Assembly (NCBI GenBank): GCA_944385465.1
Contig: CALWXH010000005.1
Span: 1 to 56,972 of the forward strand
Origin: an uncultured Oscillospiraceae bacterium
Lineage (GTDB): Bacteria > Bacillota > Clostridia > Oscillospirales > Oscillospiraceae
Length of the DNA stretch: 56,972 bases
Reading direction: 5' to 3'
Below the pieces are notes generated by a model that worked only from the letters and a program-made list of their open reading frames with translations, searched no databases and was not told where the DNA came from. A program made the position numbers and the translations under genes. Positions 49,364-56,972 of the stretch are shown piece by piece; within the stretch, counting starts at the first letter, position 1, and every line of letters starts with the position of its first letter.

Positions 49364-49394
49364 CAGCCCCCGGCCAACTTTTGGCCGGGGGCTT
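49364..49394 (-). terminator. Terminator of the lipoprotein gene
   Basis: AGCCCCCGGCCAA and its complement with a five-base loop region, then a T-rich stretch (GCTTGCTTTTC) on the minus strand. It begins 14 bases after the stop. Confidence 0.88.
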
Positions 49395-49407
49395 TGAAAT
49401 GGGGCGC

Positions 49408-50118
49408 TCAGGCCTTCAGGTCCACTTCGGCGCCATTGCCGTCGGTGCCCCGGGCGGTGAGCCGGTCCACGGTGTACCAGGCGGCGTTGGAGTTGTGGTC
49501 CCCCAGGTTCTCGTACACCTGGATGGTGACGGTGCCGTCCTGGTTGGCCCGGGCGGCGGCGGTGAGGCCGTCGGTGTCCCCGCCGGGGTTCTGGGCCTTG
49601 TAATAGGCCAGGGCCAGCGTCTCCAGCTCCCGGTCGGAGTAGAAGGTGAACTCGTCAGAGCTCTGGTGGGAGACGAAGGTGAGGGTCTCGGTGGTGCCGT
49701 CCGCCCACTGCATGGTGAGGGTGTCGGCCCCCACGGTGAGGGTGCAGTCCCGGGCGGCGTCCTCGCTGCCCATGGCGAAGGCGGCCTGGCCGTCCTTCAG
49801 CGTGTAGGTGAAGCCCACGCCGGTGCCGTTCTCCAGGCTGCGGGTGCGGCCGGAGGCGGCATCTTCGTCAAAGAACCAGTACTGCCCGGCGTCGGACAGC
49901 CAGGTGCCCGCCTGGATCAGGCCGTCAGAGGCGGTCTGGCTGCCCTGGCCCTCCGGGTCCTGGGAGGGGTCGGTTTCCGGCGCGGAGGAGGCGGGGGCGG
50001 AGGGGGAGGCAGAGGGGGCGGCGTCCTTCTTGCCGCAGCCGGCCAGGGCCAGGGCCAGCACCAGGGAGAGGGCCAGCATGCCGGCGGCCAGACGCCGATA
50101 GGTTGTGATGGATTTCAT
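49408..50118 (-). CDS. Secreted lipoprotein of unknown function
   Basis: 236 residues. Signal peptide with lipobox LALAGC (lipid-modified Cys at about 28), then a Ser/Pro/Ala linker (about 33-60). The globular part is beta-rich: TWLSDAGQYWFFDEDAASGRTRSLENGTGVGFTYTLKDGQAAFAMG, then CTLTVGADTLTMQWADGTTETLTF. The first half resembles lipocalin-like small lipoproteins common in gut Clostridia. The second (about 150-236) has a Tyr-rich segment and the pattern VTIQVYENLGDHNSNAAWYTVDRLTARG. I do not recognise a specific function. Single-gene unit with its own promoter. Confidence 0.82.
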   Translation of the reverse strand: MKSITTYRRLAAGMLALSLVLALALAGCGKKDAAPSASPSAPASSAPETDPSQDPEGQGSQTASDGLIQAGTWLSDAGQYWFFDEDAASGRTRSLENGTGVGFTYTLKDGQAAFAMGSEDAARDCTLTVGADTLTMQWADGTTETLTFVSHQSSDEFTFYSDRELETLALAYYKAQNPGGDTDGLTAAARANQDGTVTIQVYENLGDHNSNAAWYTVDRLTARGTDGNGAEVDLKA

Positions 50119-50237
50119 AGCAGAGACTCCTTTCTGTGCGCGGCCCCGCGGGGGGCCGGGGAAAAGCGGGGAGCCGCTCCCCCGGAGAGAGGGGGGCGGG
50201 GGAGGGCTCCACCGGGGGAAATTCCTCCGGCAGGATG

Positions 50238-50246
50238 ATTATAGCA
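50238..50246 (-). promoter_or_regulatory. Extended -10 promoter of the lipoprotein gene
   Basis: Minus-strand TGC plus TATAAT (50238-50243), about 120 bases before the start codon, in an otherwise GC-rich leader. No good -35. Confidence 0.5.
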
Positions 50247-50352
50247 CGGATGGGGCGGAATATGATTGAAGAAACCATGAAGGTTTTGAAACAAAACGGA
50301 AGCGACGGAAACAAACTGGCTACAAAGGGGACACAAAGGGGTAACAGGTTTG

Positions 50353-50418
50353 CAGAGAGTGGAGAGTGAAGATTGGAGAGTGGAGATAGGAGATATAGAG
50401 ATAGAAGATAGGAGATAC
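50353..50418 (+). repeat. GA-rich microrepeat tract
   Basis: Tandem degenerate purine units (GAGAGTGGAGAGTGAAGATT, then GGAGATAGGAGATA). Related tracts occur at 587-606, 12917-12951, 31949-31975 and 53630-53672, mostly next to the palindrome-bounded repeats. Confidence 0.7.
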
Positions 50419-50419
50419 C

Positions 50420-51070
50420 GTTTCGCCGGGGGTGCCGGCGGGTCCTTCGGTTTGTCGGGTCCCGCCCCGACAGGCGGGTTCCGTTTTCGCCCGGAAGGGC
50501 GAGTTTCTTTCTGCTCGTGCAGAAAGAAACCAAAGACACGCTTAGGGGGTGCGCCTCCGGTTCGACATGGAGCCAAGGGCGCTCCATGCTCACAGTCGGC
50601 CCCCCCTAAGAACCCCCGATTTACGGGGGCGCAGAACCGGTGCAGTATCCTCTTTCCGGCGCACACCTGCTGACACTCCCTGCCACGTTCGGCGGCCCCC
50701 GGCCTTTTGCCGACTTGATTTGTTTCTCCCGTCCCCCGCCTATGGGCGCCTGCTCTTGGTGTTCAAGCCTTTGGCCTGCTCCCCTAACGGTGTGCCGTGC
50801 CCCAGGGCCCGCCCGGCCAGGCGGCCCGGGGGGTGCGATAGCCGAAGCATACGGACGCAGGAGGCCGGAGGCCGTCGGGGGAAGCTGGGCAACCGCGGGT
50901 TCAGGACGCCGGAAAGAGAGGAGCGCAGTGCAACTGAGCGGGGGGTATCCAGGGGGCCCTCCCCCTGGACACGCTCTTTGGGTACTTTCTCTGGTGCAAG
51001 AGAAAGTACCTCGTCTGCCGGGACGAGACCCGGCAAGCTCAAGGGCTTGCCGGCATCCGCCGGCAGAAGA
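50420..51070 (-). repeat. Palindrome-bounded intergenic repeat, copy R4
   Basis: Lies between the lipoprotein gene and recG, in the reverse orientation relative to R1 and R3. Boundaries are GTTTCTTTCTGC..GCAGAAAGAAAC (50503-50530) and GGTACTTTCTC..GAGAAAGTACC (50981-51010). It contains CCCCCGATTTACGGGGG, CGCCTATGGGCGCCTG, GGTGTTCAAGCCT, CCTCCGGCC in reverse, GGACGCCGGAAAG and the reversed CTCAGTTG module. The recG promoter begins about 110 bases after its right boundary. A long open frame running from it into recG is fortuitous. Confidence 0.8.
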
Positions 51071-51123
51071 AAGCGATTCCAGGGCTCCGCCCTGGGGGGT
51101 TGGGGGCAGAGCCCCCTTCCCCC

Positions 51124-51152
51124 TTGGTTTTTCCCCGGGAAGATGCTATAAT
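51124..51152 (+). promoter_or_regulatory. Promoter of recG
   Basis: TTGGTT (51124-51129), 17-base spacer, TATAAT (51147-51152) with extended TGC, 37 bases before the recG ATG. Confidence 0.7.
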
Positions 51153-51188
51153 CAAGAAAAATCCACCGGCGGGAGGAGGGAGCACGCC

Positions 51189-53606
51189 ATGACCTGGGAG
51201 GGGACAGCCCCCCTGACACAGCTGCCGGGCATCGGCCCGGCCCGGGGGAAGAAACTGGACAAGCTGGGCCTGCGGCGGCTGGAGGACGTGCTGGACTACT
51301 TCCCCTTCCGCTATGAGGACCGGCGGGCGGTGTACACCGTCCGGGACGCCCCGGCGGGGGAGAGCTGCTGCGTGCTGGCCATGGTGGCCCACACTCCCAC
51401 CCTCTCCCGGATCCGCAAGGGGCTGGAACTGGTGAAAGTCCGGGCGGTGGACGCCACCGGGGCGCTGGAGCTCACCTTTTTCAACCAGGCCTATCTGAAG
51501 GACGCCCTGCGCCCCGGGGAGAGCTATGTGTTCTACGGCCGGGTGGAGGCCATGGGCCGCCGAAAGTCCATGGCCAACCCGGTGTTTGAGCGGGAGGGGG
51601 CGGGAGAGATCACCGGGCGCATCCTGCCGGTGTACCCCCTCACCGCCGGGATTACCAACCGCCTGCTGGGGGAGCTGGCCCGGCGGGCGGTGGAGGTGTG
51701 CGCCCCGCGGCGGGAGGAGACCATCCCCGAGGCGGTGCGCCTGGCCCACCGGCTGTGCCAGGTGGAGTACGCCTATCAGAACATCCACTTCCCCCGGGAC
51801 TTCGAGGCCCTGGCCATCGCCCGGCGGCGGATGATCTTTGAGGAGCTGCTCTGCCTCACCTGCGGCATGGCCCTGCTGAAGCAGCGCCGGGGCCGGGGGA
51901 CGGGGCGGCGGCTTGCCCGGGGGACGGTGGAGGAGTTTGTCAAACTGCTCCCCTTCGCCCCCACCGGGGCCCAGCGCCGGGCCATGGAGGACATGGCGGC
52001 GGACCTGGCCTCCGGCCGGGCCATGAACCGGCTGATCCAGGGGGACGTGGGCTCGGGCAAGACGGCGGTGGCCGCCTTCGGGGCCTGGCTGTGCGCCCAG
52101 AACGGCTGCCAGTGCGCCATGATGGCCCCCACCGAGCTGCTGGCGGAGCAGCACGCCCGGACGCTGTCCGCCCTGCTCGCCCCTGCGGGGGTGCGGGTGG
52201 GGCTGCTCACCGGCTCGGTGAAGGGGGCGGCCCGGAAGGGGCTGCTGGCCGCCCTGGCGGCGGGGGAGATCGACCTGCTGGTGGGCACCCACGCCCTGTT
52301 TTCCCAGGGGGTGGAGTACGCCGGGCTGGGCCTGGTCATCGCCGACGAGCAGCACCGCTTCGGCGTGGCCCAGCGAGCCGCCCTGGCGGCGAAAGGGGCC
52401 ACGCCGGGGGCCCCATCGCAGATGGGGCGCCGCGACAGCGGCGAAGGCGGGGGGAATTCACGTTCCCCCGCCGCAAATGAAATGAACTTGGGGGCCCCCG
52501 CTGCGGCGTGCCGCAGTGGGGAGGCCCAGGGAGCGGCCCTGGCGGCGAAGGGGGCCACGCCGGGGGCCCCATCGCAGATGGGGCGCCGCGACAGCGGCGA
52601 AGGCGGGGGGAATTCACTTTCCCCCGCCGCAAATGAAATGAACTTGGGGGCCCCCGCTGCGGCGTGCCGCAGTGGGGAGGCCCAGAGAGCCGCCCTGGCG
52701 GCGAAAGGGGCCGCAACCGGGGCCCCATCGCAGATGGAACCCCATGTGCTGGTGATGTCGGCCACCCCCATCCCCCGCACCCTGGCCCTCATCATCTACG
52801 GCGATCTGGACGTGTCCATCCTGGACGAGCTGCCCCCCGGGCGCGCCCCGGTGGCCACCTATGTGGTGGGGGAGGACAAGCGGCAGCGCATGTACGGCTT
52901 TGTCCGCCGGCAGGTGGCGGAGGGCCGCCAGGTGTACATCATCTGCCCGGCGGTGGACGAGGGAGAGGGCCCCGGCCGGTGGGGAGAGGGGGACGGCCCC
53001 GCCATGGACCTGAAGGCGGTGACCACCTACGCCAGCCAGCTGCGGGAGAAGGTGTTCCCCCAGCTGCGGGTGGGCCTGGTCCACGGGAAGCTGAAGCCAA
53101 GGGAGAAGGAGGCGGTGATGGCCGCCTTTGCCGCCGGAGAGGTGGACGTGCTGGTGTCCACCACCGTGGTGGAGGTGGGGGTGGACGTGCCCAACGCCTC
53201 CCTCATCGTCATCGAGAACGCCGAGCGGTTCGGCCTGAGCCAGCTCCACCAGCTCCGGGGACGGGTGGGCCGGGGGAAGCACCAGAGCTACTGCGTGCTG
53301 GTCACCGCCAGCCGCAGCGACACCGCCCGGGAGCGGCTGCGGGCCCTGTGCGCCACCAACGACGGCTTCCGGATCGCCGAGGAGGACCTGCGCCTGCGAG
53401 GGCCCGGCGACTTCTTCGGCAAGCGGCAGCACGGCCTGCCCCAGCTGAAGGTGGCCGACTTCGCCACCGACGTGGCCCTGCTCCAAGAGGCCAAGCAGGC
53501 CGCCGAGGCCCTGGCGGCCGCCGACCCGGAGCTGCGGCGGCCCGAGCACGCCCCCCTGCGGCGGCGGGTGGAGGAGATGTTTGGGGAGTCAGGAATTGGG
53601 AATTAG
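51189..53606 (+). CDS. recG: ATP-dependent DNA helicase RecG with an in-frame repeat insertion
   Basis: 805 residues, about 120 longer than usual RecG. It remodels stalled forks and Holliday junctions. N-terminal wedge domain (about 1-230), Walker A GDVGSGKT (about 284-291), motif II ADEQH (about 385-389), motif III SATPIPRTLAL (about 523), then STTVVEVGVDVPNASLIVIENAERFGLSQLHQLRGRVGRG and the RecG-specific C-terminus. Between motifs II and III, where RecG normally has about a dozen residues, there are two tandem 52-residue units plus a partial third (codons about 395-517). ATG at 51189 after GGGAGG. Whether the insert is tolerated as a surface loop is unknown. Confidence 0.93.
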   Translation: MTWEGTAPLTQLPGIGPARGKKLDKLGLRRLEDVLDYFPFRYEDRRAVYTVRDAPAGESCCVLAMVAHTPTLSRIRKGLELVKVRAVDATGALELTFFNQAYLKDALRPGESYVFYGRVEAMGRRKSMANPVFEREGAGEITGRILPVYPLTAGITNRLLGELARRAVEVCAPRREETIPEAVRLAHRLCQVEYAYQNIHFPRDFEALAIARRRMIFEELLCLTCGMALLKQRRGRGTGRRLARGTVEEFVKLLPFAPTGAQRRAMEDMAADLASGRAMNRLIQGDVGSGKTAVAAFGAWLCAQNGCQCAMMAPTELLAEQHARTLSALLAPAGVRVGLLTGSVKGAARKGLLAALAAGEIDLLVGTHALFSQGVEYAGLGLVIADEQHRFGVAQRAALAAKGATPGAPSQMGRRDSGEGGGNSRSPAANEMNLGAPAAACRSGEAQGAALAAKGATPGAPSQMGRRDSGEGGGNSLSPAANEMNLGAPAAACRSGEAQRAALAAKGAATGAPSQMEPHVLVMSATPIPRTLALIIYGDLDVSILDELPPGRAPVATYVVGEDKRQRMYGFVRRQVAEGRQVYIICPAVDEGEGPGRWGEGDGPAMDLKAVTTYASQLREKVFPQLRVGLVHGKLKPREKEAVMAAFAAGEVDVLVSTTVVEVGVDVPNASLIVIENAERFGLSQLHQLRGRVGRGKHQSYCVLVTASRSDTARERLRALCATNDGFRIAEEDLRLRGPGDFFGKRQHGLPQLKVADFATDVALLQEAKQAAEALAAADPELRRPEHAPLRRRVEEMFGESGIGN
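52371..52739 (+). repeat. 156-bp in-frame tandem repeat inside recG
   Basis: Unit 1 is 52371-52526, unit 2 is 52527-52682 (four differences in 156 bases), and the first ~57 bases recur from 52683. The unit start encodes QRAALAAKGATPGAPSQM, which includes normal RecG sequence; the rest carries dyads CCCCATC/GATGGGG, GGCGGGGGGAA/TTCCCCCGCC and CTGCGGC/GCCGCAG. Being 52 codons long, it keeps the frame. Confidence 0.95.
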
Positions 53607-53689
53607 GAATTGTTCTTGCCCTTTGTTTCAGATAGAAGCGAGAAGATAAGAGATAGGAGATATTCCGTCTGCGCTTCTCTGTCTCTTTG

Positions 53690-54362
53690 CCGGAGGGCGG
53701 GTTCCGTTTTCGCCCGGAAGGGCGAGTTTCTTTCTGCTCGTGCAGAAAGAAACCAAAGACACGCTTAGGGGGGCAACCCCGGCTTAACTCGGGACAAAGG
53801 GCGTCCCTCGTACGCAGGGCTTGCCCCCCTAAGAACCCCCGTTTTACGGGAGAGCAAAACTGGTGCCAGTCTCTACCGACCGGCGCACAGTATCGACACT
53901 CCGCGCACCCCTCGACGGGCTCCGCCCTGGTGCCACCAAACTTGCCCCACTTCTACGCCGCCTGAGGGCGCCTAATTTTGGTGTTCAAGCCTGCGGGCCT
54001 GCACCCCTAACGGCGCAGACACCGAAGTGCCACGCCATTCCAGGCGGGTACCCTGGGCCGCAGGTACCGAAGTATAAGCAGGCAGGAGGCCGGAGGCCGT
54101 CGGGGGAAGCTGCGCAACCGCGGGTCACGCACGCCGGAAAGCGAGGTTGGCAGGTATACTGACGCCCCCGTAGCCCTTTTGGGGGTTCTTAGGGGGTGGG
54201 CCGACTGTGAGCGAGGCCCGCCCTTGGGGCCGAAGTCGAACCGGAGGCACACCCCCTATGCGCGTCTTTGCCTACTTTCTGCGCGTGCAGAAAGTAGGTC
54301 GCCCTGGGGGCGAAACCCCAAAACCAAAGGATTTGCCGGAACTCTCCGGCAAAAAATGCCCG
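53690..54362 (-). repeat. Palindrome-bounded intergenic repeat, copy R5
   Basis: Fills the gap between recG and the acetyltransferase fusion gene, reverse orientation like R4. Boundaries are GTTTCTTTCTGC..GCAGAAAGAAAC (53726-53753) and CCTACTTTCTGCG..CGTGCAGAAAGTAGG (54271-54298). Internal landmarks: CCCCCGTTTTACGGG, ACTCCGCGCACCCCTCGACGGGCTCCGCC, GGTGTTCAAGCCTGCGGGC, ACACCGAAGTGCC, CCTGGGCCGCAGG and reversed CTTTCCGGCGT. The GATAGGAGATATTCCGTCTG GA-rich tract precedes it, as it does R2. Confidence 0.8.
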
Positions 54363-54391
54363 CCCGCCGGAACGGGAGGAGGAGCGCACCA

Positions 54392-55285
54392 GTGGAAATC
54401 ATCAAAATCAACGAGCACAAAAAGCGCTACCTCCCTCTGCTGTTGCTGGGGGACGAGCAGGAGTCCATGATCGACCGCTACCTGGAGGCGGGGGAGCTGT
54501 ACGTCCTCCGGGAGGGGGAGACCCCCCTGGTGGTGTGCGTGGTCACCCGGCCGGCGGCGGACACGGCGGAGATCAAGAACTTAGCGGTGGACCCGCGGTT
54601 CCAGCGCCGGGGCCTGGGGCGGCGGATGGTGGACTTTGTGGCGGCGGCCTATGCCGGGCGTTGCTCCAGGCTGCTGGCGGGTACCGGAGACAGCCCCCTC
54701 ACCGTCCCCTTCTATCGCTCCTGCGGTTTCCGGGAGTCCCACCGGGTGCCCAACTTTTTCACCGACCACTATGACCACCCCATTTTTGAAGCTGGCCGCC
54801 AGCTGGTGGATCTGGTATACTTTCAGATGGAGCTGCCCCGGGAGACAGAAGTTCCAATCCCTTTGGAGGTTGAACCTGCACAGAAAGGAAAGAATTCCAT
54901 GACCAAGAAAGAACAGCTCTGCGCCCTGCGCAATGACCCCAATGTCCATTACAACTGCGCCCAGTCCATGCTCATCCCCTTTGCCGGGGAGACGGGCATC
55001 CCGGCGGAGCGGGCCAACGCCATCGCCCTGAACTTCGGCGGCGGCATGGGCTGTTCCTCCGCCTGCGGCGCCTTCACCGGTACCCTCATGGCCATGGGGG
55101 CCCTGGGCCTGCCCCAGGAGCGGCGGGAGGACTTTGCCGCCTGGTTCCGGGCCCGGCAGGGCAGCCTGGACTGCGACGACATCCTGAAGGGCGTGCCCCG
55201 CCACACCCCGGAGCAGAAGGCCATCTGCGATGAACTGCTGGAGGCGTGCATGGACTGGCTGTGCCGGGAGGCCGGCCTGGAGTGA
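54392..55285 (+). CDS. GNAT acetyltransferase fused to a C_GCAxxG_C_C redox-type domain
   Basis: 297 residues in one frame. Residues about 1-150 form a GNAT domain: IKNLAVDPRFQRRGLGRRMVDFVAA (acetyl-CoA motif A, RRGLGR), then GTGDSPLTVPFYRSCGFRE. Residues about 170-297 are a C_GCAxxG_C_C family protein with NPNVHYNCAQSM, GGGMGCSSACGAFTGTLMAMG and LDCDDIL, a Cys-rich putative redox or metal-binding family. An ATG at 54900 (start of MTKKEQLCALRND) has AGAAAGGAAAG just upstream, so the second domain may also be made alone. GTG start at 54392 with GGGAGGAGGAG. Followed by tex after 41 bases. Confidence 0.82.
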   Translation: MEIIKINEHKKRYLPLLLLGDEQESMIDRYLEAGELYVLREGETPLVVCVVTRPAADTAEIKNLAVDPRFQRRGLGRRMVDFVAAAYAGRCSRLLAGTGDSPLTVPFYRSCGFRESHRVPNFFTDHYDHPIFEAGRQLVDLVYFQMELPRETEVPIPLEVEPAQKGKNSMTKKEQLCALRNDPNVHYNCAQSMLIPFAGETGIPAERANAIALNFGGGMGCSSACGAFTGTLMAMGALGLPQERREDFAAWFRARQGSLDCDDILKGVPRHTPEQKAICDELLEACMDWLCREAGLE

Positions 55286-55326
55286 GCGGGACTGACCGCG
55301 GACAAAACTTGTGTGAGGAGCGTTTT

Positions 55327-56972
55327 ATGGAGACCATCACCCAAATCCTGGCCCGGGAGCTGGACTGCCGGAGGGAGTATGTGGACAACATCATCAGGCT
55401 GCTGGATGAGGGGAACACCGTCCCCTTCATCGCCCGCTACCGCAAGGAGCTCCACGGCGGCATGGATGACCAGCGCATCCGGGCCCTGGCCGACCGGCTG
55501 GCCTATCTGCGCAATCTCCAGGCCCGCCGGGAGGAGGTAAAGGGGGCCATCGACAGCCAGGGCAAGCTCACGGCTGAGCTGGCCGCCGCCATCGACGCCG
55601 CCGCCACCCTGGCGGAGGTGGAGGACCTGTACCGCCCCTATAAGCAGAAGCGGCGCACCCGGGCCACCATGGCAAAGGAGAAAGGGCTGGAGCCCCTGGC
55701 CCTGCTGCTCTTCGCCCAGGAGCGGGACTGCCCGGAGCCCCTGGCGGAGGCGGCCAAGTATGTCGACCCCGAGAAGGGGGTGGACACGGCCCAGGACGCC
55801 CTCCAGGGGGCGTCGGACATTGTGGCGGAGCTGATCTCCGACGACGCGGGGCTGCGTAAGAGCCTGCGGGAGCTGTATCAGCGCCGGGCGAACCTGGTGT
55901 CCGCCGCCGCAGACAAGGAGCCGGAGGACACGGTGTACCGCCTCTACTATGATTTTTCCGCCCCGGTCTCCAAGGTGCAGGGCCACCAGGTGCTGGCCAT
56001 CAACCGGGGAGAGCGGGAGGGCGTGCTGAAGGTGTCGGTGGACATGGACCGGGAGGCGGCCCTGGTGGCCGTCCGCCGGGCGGTGGTGCGCCCGGGCAGC
56101 GCCGCCATGGGCTTTGTCCGCGCCGCCGCCGAGGACGCCTACGACCGGCTCATCGCCCCCTCCCTGGAGCGGGAGGTGCGCGCCGCCTTGACGGAGGGGG
56201 CGGACGAGGGGGCCATCGCCCAGTTCGCCCTGAACCTGAAGCCCCTGCTGATGCAGCCGCCGGTGAAGGGTTTCGTCACCATGGGGCTGGATCCCGGATA
56301 CCGCATGGGCTGTAAAGTGGCAGTAGTTGACGCCACCGGCAAGGTGCTGGACACGGCGGTGGTCTACCCCACCCACGGGGAGCGGGGGAAACAGGAGGCC
56401 ATCGCCCAGCTCTCTCAGCTCATCCGCAAGCACCATGTGGCCCACATCGCCATCGGCAACGGCACCGCCAGCCGGGAGACGGAGCAGATGGCGGTGGAGC
56501 TCATCCGCAAGGTGGGGGGCGGCGTGAGCTACATGATGGTCAACGAGGCGGGGGCGTCGGTGTACTCCGCCTCCAAGCTGGCCGCGGAGGAGTTCCCGGA
56601 GTTTGACGTGAACCTGCGCTCGGCGGTGTCCATCGCCCGGCGGCTTCAGGACCCCCTGGCGGAGCTGGTGAAGATCGACCCCAAGTCCATCGGCGTGGGC
56701 CAGTATCAGCACGATATGCCCCAGGCCCGGCTGAGCCAGGCCCTGGACGGGGTGGTGGAGGACTGCGTCAACGCCGTGGGCGTGGATGTGAACACCGCCT
56801 CCGCCCCCCTGCTCACCCGGGTGGCAGGGCTGAACGGCACCACGGCGAAGAACATTGTGAAGTACCGGGAGGAGAACGGCCCCTTCACCACCCGGAAGCA
56901 GATCCTGAAGGTGCCCAAGCTGGGGCCCAAGGCCTTTGAGCAGTGCGCCGGCTTCCTGCGGGTGCCGGAGAG
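55327..56972 (+). CDS. tex: RNA-binding transcription accessory protein Tex (3' end outside the window)
   Basis: First 548 residues of Tex/YhgF, normally about 720-780. The N-terminal helical domain starts METITQILARELDCRREYVDNIIRLLDEGNTVPFIARYRKELHGGMDDQ, the most conserved Tex signature. Then come the central YqgF/RNase H-like domain (MGLDPGYRMGCKVAVVDATGKVLDTAVVYPT, about 319-350) and the helix-hairpin-helix segment (VDVNTASAPLLTRVAGLNGTTAKNIVKYREENGPFTTRKQILKVPKLGPKAFEQC). The S1 domain would lie beyond 56972. ATG with GAGGAG upstream. Tex helps transcription elongation and rRNA handling. Confidence 0.96.
   Translation, partial: METITQILARELDCRREYVDNIIRLLDEGNTVPFIARYRKELHGGMDDQRIRALADRLAYLRNLQARREEVKGAIDSQGKLTAELAAAIDAAATLAEVEDLYRPYKQKRRTRATMAKEKGLEPLALLLFAQERDCPEPLAEAAKYVDPEKGVDTAQDALQGASDIVAELISDDAGLRKSLRELYQRRANLVSAAADKEPEDTVYRLYYDFSAPVSKVQGHQVLAINRGEREGVLKVSVDMDREAALVAVRRAVVRPGSAAMGFVRAAAEDAYDRLIAPSLEREVRAALTEGADEGAIAQFALNLKPLLMQPPVKGFVTMGLDPGYRMGCKVAVVDATGKVLDTAVVYPTHGERGKQEAIAQLSQLIRKHHVAHIAIGNGTASRETEQMAVELIRKVGGGVSYMMVNEAGASVYSASKLAAEEFPEFDVNLRSAVSIARRLQDPLAELVKIDPKSIGVGQYQHDMPQARLSQALDGVVEDCVNAVGVDVNTASAPLLTRVAGLNGTTAKNIVKYREENGPFTTRKQILKVPKLGPKAFEQCAGFLRVPE

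Noticed and set aside
50640-51188. Upstream extension of the recG frame into R4
   Set aside because: The extension encodes repeat-derived sequence; a good promoter, ribosome site and the normal RecG N-terminus all point to the ATG at 51189.

Overview
The window looks like chromosomal DNA from a high-GC, spore-forming member of the Clostridia, most likely an Oscillospiraceae gut bacterium of the Flavonifractor/Lawsonibacter type. The evidence is strongly GC-biased codon use, AGGAGG-type ribosome sites, sporulation genes (yqfC, yqfD, yabP, yabQ), Firmicutes gene orders (phoH-ybeY-era-recO; yabP-yabQ-divIC-yabR; uvrC-rsmD-coaD) and an HPr carrying both His15 and Ser46. This placement rests on gene content and was not tested by any search.

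Layout. 1-6.7 kb (minus strand): a sialic-acid/amino-sugar uptake and catabolism operon (lipoprotein binding protein, two permeases, nanA, nagB), a partial transporter ATPase and a yesL-like gene. 6.8-9.4 kb: an acyl-CoA ligase paired with an E2-type acyltransferase-like protein that lacks the catalytic His. 10.3-21.4 kb: an RluA-type pseudouridine synthase (minus strand), then yqfC-yqfD, phoH, ybeY, a YeiH-type transporter, era, recO, a membrane glycosyltransferase and mutS2. 21.7-26.6 kb: HPr, tRNA-Ala(GGC), uvrC, rsmD, coaD, a coiled-coil protein and a thioesterase. 26.7-28.8 kb: DAHP synthase and prephenate dehydrogenase behind a tyrosine-rich leader peptide and attenuator. 28.9-31.7 kb: an AI-2E family permease, yabP, yabQ, divIC, yabR. 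32.8-36.5 kb: an amidohydrolase, an orphan class I fumarase alpha subunit and hpf. 36.5-43.4 kb (minus strand): a BlaI-type repressor with two recently duplicated BlaR1/M56-type membrane peptidases whose extracellular parts carry DxDGDG repeats; two identical-architecture operators overlap the promoter, and one copy is split at a run of seven Gs. 43.5-44.9 kb: an ECF sigma factor and its probable anti-sigma partner. 45-48.5 kb: a flavin/Fe-S oxidoreductase and an NTF2-like protein divergent from a LysR regulator. 48.5-57 kb: truA, a lipoprotein, recG, a GNAT/C_GCAxxG_C_C fusion and the start of tex.

Two kinds of non-coding structure stand out. Five roughly 0.5 kb palindrome-bounded repeats (about 9.4, 31.8, 34.9, 50.4 and 53.7 kb) fill nearly all the large intergenic spaces in both orientations. 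Separately, three DNA-repair genes (mutS2, uvrC, recG) each carry a hairpin-rich insertion with duplication of host-gene sequence: after the stop in mutS2, before the start in uvrC, and in frame inside the helicase core in recG.

The most testable new regulatory ideas are the Tyr-codon attenuator of aroF-tyrA, the AGTCTA-N6-TAGACT operators of the BlaI/M56 cassette, and the overlapping divergent promoters of the LysR/oxidoreductase pair.
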